From the NCBI RefSeq assembly GCF_001945445.1, contig NZ_MSXW01000026.1:145937-209936 (forward strand): DNA of 64,000 nucleotides. The letters run 5' to 3'. The translations under genes and the position numbers were made by a program. This DNA is from Pseudomonas sp. PA27(2017) (GTDB taxonomy: Bacteria > Pseudomonadota > Gammaproteobacteria > Pseudomonadales > Pseudomonadaceae). Below the pieces are notes generated by a model that saw nothing but the letters and a program-made list of their open reading frames with translations, had not been told where the DNA came from and ran no database searches. Of this stretch, positions 57,851 through 64,000 are shown one piece after another; the stretch's first letter is position 1, and the number at the start of each line of letters is the position of its first letter.

Positions 57851-58657
57851 CTACCACTGCGCGCGCAGCAATTCGCGCACCTGCGAAGAGGCCATACGGT
57901 TGGCGGCGCCCAGGCGGTTGCGCAAGTCACGGGGGCTGGCGGCGATATCGGCCAGCGCGCGGCCCAGGGCGCCCTGCACGTGGGTCAGGTCGGCAGCCGT
58001 GGGCTGCGTCACCTGCTCGACGTCGAGCACCTCGGCGAGCAGGCCGAGCGAGGCGTAGTTATCCAGGTCGTAAGCCATTGGCGGCACGCTGGCGGCCAGC
58101 GCTTCCAGCTCATCGACGCTGCGCAGGGTGATGCGCGCGGCAGCGGCCTTGCCCATGGCGTGCACCATCACCCCGGCATCGCGCAGGGCGATAAGCCGAT
58201 TGGCCTGGTAGCCGTGGGCGAGAAAGGCGCCGGACATGGCCTTGCCGACCAGCAAACCGACCAACCCATGGCCGGCCAGACGGGCACGGGCATAGGCATC
58301 CACTGCGCCGGCCAGGGCCTGATGAATGCCGTAGGCTTCTTCGCGGCGGCCATAGGCCTGGCTCGGCACGTCGACGATGGCGATCAGTGCGCGCTTGTGC
58401 GCCTTGTCGCGATCCGCCTCGATGGCCTCGTCGACCGCCTGGGCCAGGCCCCAGCCTTCGAGCAGGCCGACCTCGCCGTTGCGAGCCCGGGGAAAGGGGT
58501 TGCCGGCATCGGCGATCACCGCCAGATAGCGCACCGGCTGGCCGGCCAGCTCGCCGTCGGCTACCCGTAGGGAGGCGGGCAGCCCGGAAATCGGCTGCGC
58601 GTTGCCGGCCAAGGCGTTGAACCAGTGCAGGCCGCGTTGTTCCAGTGCAGTGGTCAT
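57851..58657 (-). CDS. mdcE: Malonate decarboxylase gamma subunit
   Basis: 268 residues from ATG 58657, seven bases after GGGAG; ATG 58663 is too close to that site. Carboxyltransferase-like fold paired with MdcD: AIVDVPSQAYGRREEAYGIH and VGLLVGKAMSGAFLAHGYQ are family segments. Forms the decarboxylase core that releases CO2 from malonyl-ACP and regenerates acetyl-ACP. Two bases separate it from the mdcD stop. Confidence 0.94.
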   Translation of the reverse strand: MTTALEQRGLHWFNALAGNAQPISGLPASLRVADGELAGQPVRYLAVIADAGNPFPRARNGEVGLLEGWGLAQAVDEAIEADRDKAHKRALIAIVDVPSQAYGRREEAYGIHQALAGAVDAYARARLAGHGLVGLLVGKAMSGAFLAHGYQANRLIALRDAGVMVHAMGKAAAARITLRSVDELEALAASVPPMAYDLDNYASLGLLAEVLDVEQVTQPTAADLTHVQGALGRALADIAASPRDLRNRLGAANRMASSQVRELLRAQW

Positions 58658-58659
58658 GG

Positions 58660-59511
58660 TCATGCTCCCTGGTAGGCGCTGCGTACGGCAGCGGCATCGG
58701 CCTGGATGGAGGTGTCGACGGCGCGCAGGCGCTCGAGGAACCAGGCGTGGCGACGGCTGCGCTCCTGGGCCGGCCTGCCCTTGGCGAACAAGCCATGCAG
58801 CTCGCTGCGGATGGCCTCGACGTCATCGGCCACGTAGCCATCGACCAGGCCGCTGGCGTGGCGCTGCTCGCCACCGGTCAGGCTCCAGATGAACGGACGG
58901 TCGCGCGAGTCGTATTCGTCCAGTCCGGCTTCCTGTTCGATCACTTGCGGGCCATTGAGACCCAGGCGCGCCTCACGGGTGACCAGCAGGTAACTGCACA
59001 GTCCGGCGGCGATGGACATGCCGCCAAAGCAGCCGACCGGGCCGGCCACCAGGCCGATCACCGGCTGGTACTGGCGCAGGTCGACGATGGCGGCCTGGAT
59101 CTCGGCGATGGCGGCCAGACCCAGGTTGGCTTCCTGCAGGCGCACGCCACCGGTTTCCAGCAGCAGCACGGCGCGGGTCGGCGTGCCGTTACGGTTGTCT
59201 TCGGCGGCCAGTTCCAGGGCGCCCGCGATCTTCGCGCCGCCCACTTCCCCGAGGCTGCCGCCCTGGAAGGCGCCTTCGATGGCGATCACCACCGCGGGTT
59301 GGCCGTCGAGCGAACCCTTGCCGACCACCACGCCGTCATCGGCTTGCGGCACGATGCCCTGCTTCGGCAGCCAGGGCGACATCAGCCGGGCGAAGGGATC
59401 GAGCAGCTCACGAAAACTGCCGGCATCGAGCAGCGCGCGCGCTCGCTCGCGGGCACCGAGTTCGGTAAAACTGCGCTGCGCCAGCAGGCGCTGAATGTTC
59501 TGATCAGCCAT
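58660..59511 (-). CDS. mdcD: Malonate decarboxylase beta subunit
   Basis: 283 residues from ATG 59511, which lies inside the last codons of mdcC (8-base overlap). Crotonase/carboxyltransferase fold with GGSLGEVGGAKIAGALELAA, LLLETGGVRLQEAN and GPVGCFGGMSIAAGLC. It carries out decarboxylation of malonyl-S-ACP together with MdcE. Confidence 0.95.
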   Translation of the reverse strand: MADQNIQRLLAQRSFTELGARERARALLDAGSFRELLDPFARLMSPWLPKQGIVPQADDGVVVGKGSLDGQPAVVIAIEGAFQGGSLGEVGGAKIAGALELAAEDNRNGTPTRAVLLLETGGVRLQEANLGLAAIAEIQAAIVDLRQYQPVIGLVAGPVGCFGGMSIAAGLCSYLLVTREARLGLNGPQVIEQEAGLDEYDSRDRPFIWSLTGGEQRHASGLVDGYVADDVEAIRSELHGLFAKGRPAQERSRRHAWFLERLRAVDTSIQADAAAVRSAYQGA

Positions 59512-59803
59512 GGTTGAGTTCCTCCAGGCCCTGCTCCAGACGCAGGCGCACCACACCCGGAGTGGCACCGAAATCGTGGATGGCGATGTTCAGCGCCGGC
59601 AGTTGCTGCTCGCCGAACATGCGCTCGAACAGCAGTTGCCAACGCGGTGCGCTGCCGTTGACCGAGGTCACCACCTCGATCGCCAGGGTGCCGGCCTGGC
59701 CGGGCTCGAGCATCACTTCCAGATCGCCGGAACCGACGCAGCCCACCAGCGCACGGCCTTGAGCCGGTTGGCCGGCAGGAAATCGAAAAGACAGGGTTTC
59801 CAT
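59504..59803 (-). CDS. mdcC: Malonate decarboxylase acyl carrier protein (delta subunit)
   Basis: 99 residues. The prosthetic-group Ser is in VGCVGSGDLEVMLE (near residue 26), matching citrate-lyase-type ACPs. It carries the phosphoribosyl-dephospho-CoA arm on which acetyl and malonyl groups are exchanged. The ATG abuts the mdcB stop with no gap; the 3' end overlaps mdcD by 8 bases. Confidence 0.95.
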   Translation of the reverse strand: METLSFRFPAGQPAQGRALVGCVGSGDLEVMLEPGQAGTLAIEVVTSVNGSAPRWQLLFERMFGEQQLPALNIAIHDFGATPGVVRLRLEQGLEELNHG

Positions 59804-60841
59804 TCACAGACTCCCAAGCTGCGCCGGCAGGCCATGCTGCAGGCGGTCGAGGAACAGGGTGGCGGCGAGCAGATCGGCAGCGCCGCCAGGCGATGCGCGC
59901 AGGTGCAGCATGTCGCGCTCCAGATCACGCAGATAGCGGCGCCCGTCGAGGCTGGCGCAGCCGCCCGCGGCGAGCACCGCCCGGGCGCCGCTTTGCATGC
60001 GGGTCAAACCGGCCATACCGGCGCGGTAGAGCACACAGGTGTCGGCCAGTTGAGTCATGATCGCCAGCAGCGCATCGAGGCAGGCATTCTGCTCTCCTGC
60101 CCCGGCAGCGCGGCTGCGCGCCAGTTGCGGCAGCGCCTGGTGGATGACCGCCGGGAAGCCCAGTTGCGCCTCCTCGCGCGCACCGTGCACGCCATACAGA
60201 CGGCAGACCTGAGCACCATGGCTGTCGCCCGTCACGGGTACGGCGCGGTCATCGAGCAGGGCCAGGCGGGCGGCGCGTAGCGCAACCTGGGCTGGTGCCA
60301 GGGCGCTGGTATCGAGTGCAGCCGCGGCGCTGAGCAGGCCGAGCGCCCAGATCGCACCACGGTGGGTGTTGACGCCGCCGGTTACGCGCAGCATCTCCTC
60401 TTCGCCTTCGCGGCCAATACGACCGACCGCCTCACGCAGAAATACGTCGATCTCGCCGCCTTGCTGCGCAGCCTCGGCCATGGCCTTGAAGCTCGGCCAC
60501 AGGGCCAGCGCCGAGGCATGCATCAGGCCCAGGTGCAGGTCGCTATGGGCGCCGCTGCCACGCCGGTCGACCAGCCCCGGCTTGGGCGACAGGTCGGCCT
60601 CGTCGATCAGCGCATCGACGGCGAGGTCCGCCAGCCAATCGCCCAGGGACAGCTGGGCGTCTCCAAAAACTACCTGCGTTGTCATCGCTGCGTTAAGAGC
60701 AGGCTGGAGCGCCAGCCCGGTCAAATGCTCATTTACAGCTCGTAAACTGCGCTTTTTCGCCTGCTCTTGCCTTGCGCTGCCTGCCTCGCCTACGTTTTTG
60801 GAGGCACCCAAATGCGGCTGAATTGCAGTGAGTGCATTCAT
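59804..60841 (-). CDS. mdcB: Triphosphoribosyl-dephospho-CoA synthase with an in-frame repeat insertion
   Basis: 345 residues from ATG 60841 (GGAG upstream, overlaps the mdcA stop as TGATG). It makes the prosthetic-group precursor of MdcC from ATP and dephospho-CoA. The conserved protein begins near [20 protein letters not shown] (about residue 70) and continues with [19 protein letters not shown] and [16 protein letters not shown]. Residues about 14-60 are encoded by a repeat of family A (60661-60803) read in frame, so this protein is some 45-50 residues longer than the roughly 290 usual for Pseudomonas MdcB, as I recall the family. Activity is uncertain, but the N-terminal position may be tolerated. 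Confidence 0.9.
   Translation of the reverse strand: MNALTAIQPHLGASKNVGEAGSARQEQAKKRSLRAVNEHLTGLALQPALNAAMTTQVVFGDAQLSLGDWLADLAVDALIDEADLSPKPGLVDRRGSGAHSDLHLGLMHASALALWPSFKAMAEAAQQGGEIDVFLREAVGRIGREGEEEMLRVTGGVNTHRGAIWALGLLSAAAALDTSALAPAQVALRAARLALLDDRAVPVTGDSHGAQVCRLYGVHGAREEAQLGFPAVIHQALPQLARSRAAGAGEQNACLDALLAIMTQLADTCVLYRAGMAGLTRMQSGARAVLAAGGCASLDGRRYLRDLERDMLHLRASPGGAADLLAATLFLDRLQHGLPAQLGSL
60661..60803. repeat. Palindromic element family A inside the mdcB coding region
   Basis: Ends CTCCAAAAAC and GTTTTTGGAG are perfect 10-bp inverted repeats. The interior (ctcatttacagctcgtaaactgc, in shorter pieces) aligns base by base with the reverse complement of the 28360-28500 element, with one 8-base extra stretch. 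It contains no stop in the mdcB frame. Confidence 0.88.
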
Positions 60842-62508
60842 CACCAACTCCTGAATTTGGCGGGTGGGTTGTACAGGCCGCCCGACCATTCGACCAACTC
60901 GGCGATGTTCTTGGCCGCGAGCAGTTCGCGGCTGGCATCGGTGCGGCGAATGCCGAGGTCTTCGGGCAGGGCGATCAACCCTTCGCGGCGCATGCGCACG
61001 GTGTCTTTCGGGTCATGGCGCAGGCCGATGGCGGTGACGCCGGCGACCGCAGCGATCATCGCCTGGCGCTCTTCCAGCGAGCGCGCCTTGTACAGGTAGG
61101 CGATGCCTTCCTCGGTGAGCAGATGGGTGACGTCGTCGCCGTAGATCATGATCGGCGCCAGCGGCATGCCGGCCTTTTTCGCCACGTCCACGGCATCCAG
61201 GCGCTCGACGAAGGTCGGTTTGCCGCCCTCCTGGAAGGTTTCGACCATCTGCACCACCAGTTTCTTGCCGCGTTCGAGCAGGGTCACCGGGCCTTCGCCG
61301 CCTGGCGTGGCCATGTCCAGCCAGGCTGGCGTACTGTGGCGACGCCCGCGCGGGTCGTGGCCCATGTTCGGCGCCCCACCGAAACCGGCCAGGCGCCCGC
61401 GGGTGACGGTGGAGGAATGACCATCGCCGTCCACCTGCAGCGTGGCACCGATGAACAGGTCGACCGCGTACTGCCCAGCCAACTGGCACATCAGGCGGTT
61501 GGAGCGCATCGAGCCGTCGCGACCGGTGAAGAACACGTCCGGGCGCTGGGCGATGTAGCCCTCCATGCCCAGCTCGGTGCCGAAGCAGTGCACGCTTTCC
61601 ACCCAGCCGCTTTCGATGGCCGGGATCAGCGTCGGGTGCGGGTTGAGCGTCCAGTTGCGGCAGATCTTGCCCTTCAGGCCCAGGGATTCGCCGTAGGTCG
61701 GCAGAATCAGCTCGATGGCGGCGGTATTGAAGCCGATGCCATGGTTGAGCGACTGCACCTTGTGTTTTTCGTAGATGCCACGGATCGCCATCATCGCCAT
61801 CAGCACGTGCACCGGCTTGATATGGCGCGGGTCACGGGTGAACAGCGGCTCGATGTAGAACGGCTTGTCGGCCACCACCACGAAATCGACCCAGGACGCC
61901 GGGATGTCGACCCGCGGCAGCTCGTCGACGATCTCGTTGACCTGGAAGATCACGATGCCGTCGCTGAAGGCAGTGGGTTCGACCAGCGCCGGGGTGTCCT
62001 CGGTGCTCGGACCGGTGTAGATGTTGCCGTGGCGGTCGGCCTGGAAGCCGGCGACCAGGGCGACGTTGGGGATCAGATCCACCAACAGGCGCGAGTAGAG
62101 TTCGATGTAGGTGTGGATGGCGCCGACTTCCAACAGGCCGTCTTCAAGCAACTGGCCGATGCGCAGGCTCTGTGGTCCGGCGAAGGAGAAGTCGAGCTTG
62201 CGGGCGATACCGCGCTCGAACAGGTCGAGGTGCTCGGCGCGGCTGACGCTGGGCATGATCATGTGCAGATCGTGGAGGCAACCGGGATCGACCTGGGCCA
62301 GCGAGCGGGAGAGGAAATCCGCCTGCTTCTGGTTGTTACCTTCGAGCACCACACGATCGCCGGGAGCAATCAGGGCTTCGAGGGCCGCGACGATCTTGTC
62401 GCTCGGCAGCACCACACCATCGGCGAGATGACGCACCTGGCCGAGCCGCCGCGCTTTCTCGGCTCGGCGCCGCGACCATTGCGGCGGTGGGGATATTGTT
62501 GTTGTCAT
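60841..62508 (-). CDS. mdcA: Malonate decarboxylase alpha subunit (acetyl-S-ACP:malonate ACP transferase)
   Basis: 555 residues from ATG 62508, six bases after GGAG; an ATG four codons earlier is less well placed. CoA-transferase-like fold: [40 protein letters not shown] and [20 protein letters not shown] are MdcA signatures. It exchanges acetyl for malonyl on MdcC, releasing acetate. First gene of the operon; the stop overlaps the mdcB start. Confidence 0.96.
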   Translation of the reverse strand: MTTTISPPPQWSRRRAEKARRLGQVRHLADGVVLPSDKIVAALEALIAPGDRVVLEGNNQKQADFLSRSLAQVDPGCLHDLHMIMPSVSRAEHLDLFERGIARKLDFSFAGPQSLRIGQLLEDGLLEVGAIHTYIELYSRLLVDLIPNVALVAGFQADRHGNIYTGPSTEDTPALVEPTAFSDGIVIFQVNEIVDELPRVDIPASWVDFVVVADKPFYIEPLFTRDPRHIKPVHVLMAMMAIRGIYEKHKVQSLNHGIGFNTAAIELILPTYGESLGLKGKICRNWTLNPHPTLIPAIESGWVESVHCFGTELGMEGYIAQRPDVFFTGRDGSMRSNRLMCQLAGQYAVDLFIGATLQVDGDGHSSTVTRGRLAGFGGAPNMGHDPRGRRHSTPAWLDMATPGGEGPVTLLERGKKLVVQMVETFQEGGKPTFVERLDAVDVAKKAGMPLAPIMIYGDDVTHLLTEEGIAYLYKARSLEERQAMIAAVAGVTAIGLRHDPKDTVRMRREGLIALPEDLGIRRTDASRELLAAKNIAELVEWSGGLYNPPAKFRSW

Positions 62509-62585
62509 TGAAGACTCCACGAGTTCCGCTGTCGTGGAGGCACCTTAGAAGTCGCGGCGAAGGCCATCAATCAAGCCCGACGGAA

Positions 62586-62610
62586 GATCGTTACCCTCAG
62601 ATTAACGATC
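62586..62610. promoter_or_regulatory. Dyad operator candidate between mdcA and gcsR
   Basis: GATCGTTA-N9-TAACGATC is a perfect 8-bp dyad with LysR-like TTA...TAA spacing; a further GGTTAAC half-site follows at 62617-62623. It lies 78 bases upstream of mdcA, where MdcR would be expected to bind. Confidence 0.6.
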
Positions 62611-62680
62611 CGTGATGGTTAACAGCCGCGGCGCAGACCGGGCATACTGCGCCACCGTTCTCCCCTCGCCTCGGCTCGTC

Positions 62681-64000
62681 ATGCGCATTCACGTCACCTT
62701 CATCGATCGCGTTGGAATCACCCAGGAAGTGCTCGCTCTGTTGGGCGGTCGCAACCTCAATCTCGACGCCGTGGAGATGGTACCGCCCAACGTCTACATC
62801 GATGCGCCGACGCTCAGTGCCGAGGTGCTCGACGAATTGCGCGATGCACTGTTCAAGGTGCGCGGCGTGCAGGCGGTGACGGTGGTCGACATCCTGCCGG
62901 GGCAACGCCGGCGCCTGCAGCTCGACGCCTTGCTCGCCGCCATGAGCGATCCGGTGCTGGCGGTCGATGGCGGCGGCCGCGTGCTGCTGGCCAATCCGGC
63001 GCTGATCGCCCTGTGCGGCCGTGAGCCGGAGGGCGAAGCGCTGGGCGAGTTGTTCGCCGACGCCGATCTGCACCAAGCGCTGCTCGACCAGCATTTTCGC
63101 CTGCCGCTGCGTGAAGTGACGCTCAACGGCCAGGCGCTGCTGCTCGACGCCGCCCCGATCAGCGAAACCGCCGAAGCCGGCCAGTTGGCGGGTGCCCTGC
63201 TCACCCTTTACGAGCCCAGCCGCATCGGCGCGCGCCTGGCCGCGCTGCACCACGATCATGCCGAGGGATTTGATTCGCTGCTGGGCGACTCGCTGCCCAT
63301 CCGCACCCTGAAGGCTCGCGCCCAGCGGGTGGCGACGCTCGATGCACCGCTGCTGATTCATGGCGAAACCGGCACCGGCAAGGAGCTGGTTGCGCGTGCC
63401 TGCCATGCCCTGAGCCCGCGCCATGGTGCACCGTTCCTGGCACTCAATTGCGCGGCTTTGCCGGAAAGCCTCGCCGAGAGCGAACTGTTCGGCTACGCCC
63501 CCGGCGCCTTTACCGGCGCCCAGCGCGGCGGCAAGCCCGGGCTACTGGAGTTGGCCAATCACGGCACGGTGTTTCTCGACGAGATCGGTGAGATGTCGCC
63601 GTACCTGCAGGCCAAGCTGCTGCGTTTTCTCAGCGACGGCACCTTTCGCCGGGTCGGTGGCGACCGCGAAGAGCGCGTGAACGTGCGCATCATCAGCGCC
63701 ACGCATCGTGACCTGGAGCGCATGGTCGCCGAGGGCGAATTTCGCGAGGATCTGTTCTATCGCCTGAACGTGTTGAACCTGCAAGTGCCGCCTCTGCGCG
63801 AACGCGGTCAGGACATCGTGCTGCTGGCTCGCCATTTCATGCAGCAGGCCTGCGCGCAGATTCAGCGTACCCAGTGCCGCCTGACACCGGAGACCTATCC
63901 GGCCCTGCTCGGCAATCGCTGGCCGGGTAACGTGCGTCAGTTGCAGAACGTGATTTTCCGCGCAGCCGCCATCTGCGAAAGCAATCTGGTGCAGGTCGAT
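62681..64000 (+). CDS. gcsR: Sigma-54-dependent activator of the TyrR/GcsR type, 3'-truncated by window edge
   Basis: The first 440 residues are visible. An ACT domain (residues 1-70, MRIHVTFIDRVGITQEVLAL) and a PAS domain (about 80-180, LLAAMSDPVLAVDGGGRVLL) precede the AAA+ domain: Walker A GETGTGKELV (near 230), sigma-54 contact loop GYAPGAFTGA (near 270), Walker B GTVFLDEIGEM (near 300). The DNA-binding end is outside the window. The N-terminus matches GcsR of P. aeruginosa (PA2449), which senses glycine and activates gcvH2-gcvP2-glyA2-sdaA-gcvT2, more closely than PhhR; the target genes should lie just beyond the window. Confidence 0.88.
   Translation, partial: MRIHVTFIDRVGITQEVLALLGGRNLNLDAVEMVPPNVYIDAPTLSAEVLDELRDALFKVRGVQAVTVVDILPGQRRRLQLDALLAAMSDPVLAVDGGGRVLLANPALIALCGREPEGEALGELFADADLHQALLDQHFRLPLREVTLNGQALLLDAAPISETAEAGQLAGALLTLYEPSRIGARLAALHHDHAEGFDSLLGDSLPIRTLKARAQRVATLDAPLLIHGETGTGKELVARACHALSPRHGAPFLALNCAALPESLAESELFGYAPGAFTGAQRGGKPGLLELANHGTVFLDEIGEMSPYLQAKLLRFLSDGTFRRVGGDREERVNVRIISATHRDLERMVAEGEFREDLFYRLNVLNLQVPPLRERGQDIVLLARHFMQQACAQIQRTQCRLTPETYPALLGNRWPGNVRQLQNVIFRAAAICESNLVQVD

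Noticed and set aside
60832..62511. A 559-codon open frame exactly opposite mdcA
   Set aside because: It mirrors mdcA; high G+C with GC-rich third positions leaves the antisense frame open. The mdcA strand has the full family sequence.

Overview
The window looks like chromosomal DNA of a Pseudomonas (high G+C, CTG/GCC-rich codon use, REP sequences of the GTGGGAG type, and gene sets such as mdcABCDEGH, purL-mltF, tadA next to a multicopper oxidase, guaBA, and a GcsR-type regulator). No rRNA, tRNA, prophage, insertion sequence with a transposase, or CRISPR array was seen. Species cannot be fixed from the sequence alone; the P. mendocina/oleovorans/alcaligenes side of the genus is a guess.

Layout. 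1-4.9 kb: the end of a glutathione S-transferase, then a FecI sigma factor, FecR regulator and TonB siderophore receptor behind a Fur-box-like site. 5-8.4 kb: a YbdG-type mechanosensitive channel, then leuA preceded by a Leu-rich leader ORF. 8.4-16.2 kb: a gamma-glutamyl-polyamine catabolic cluster (permease, PuuD, PuuB, PuuC, PuuA) with a divergent LysR regulator and GC-rich hairpins in the gaps between genes. 16.4-24.1 kb: zinc alcohol dehydrogenase, an SDR with divergent MerR, an omega-amidase/methionine aminotransferase pair (methionine salvage), LysR, pirin, L,D-transpeptidase and a NIF3-like protein. 24.3-35.1 kb: purL, mltF, LysR/SDR/lipocalin-like unit, tadA, multicopper oxidase. 35.2-41.9 kb: ferric-iron ABC permease and binding protein without an ATPase, a saccharopine-dehydrogenase-like protein under a TetR regulator with two clear palindromic operators, and a membrane GGDEF-EAL protein. 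42-53.6 kb: guaBA and a run of small accessory and housekeeping genes (PACE efflux pump, ABM and NIPSNAP proteins, DUF488, gamma-carbonic anhydrase, NUDIX, YadGH-type ABC exporter, I78 inhibitor). 53.7-62.5 kb: a complete malonate decarboxylase operon with MdcR and a MatC-like carrier in place of the usual MdcLM. The window ends inside a GcsR-like sigma-54 activator.

The most unusual material lies in non-coding or 'extra' DNA: a Leu-rich leader peptide before leuA that avoids the preferred Leu codon; three families of short dispersed palindromic repeats; one repeat copy read through in frame as about 47 extra residues near the N-terminus of MdcB; repeat ends lying on stop codons; and two tiny ATGA-linked ORFs ahead of the malonate carrier. 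I found no multi-gene system that I would call wholly new.
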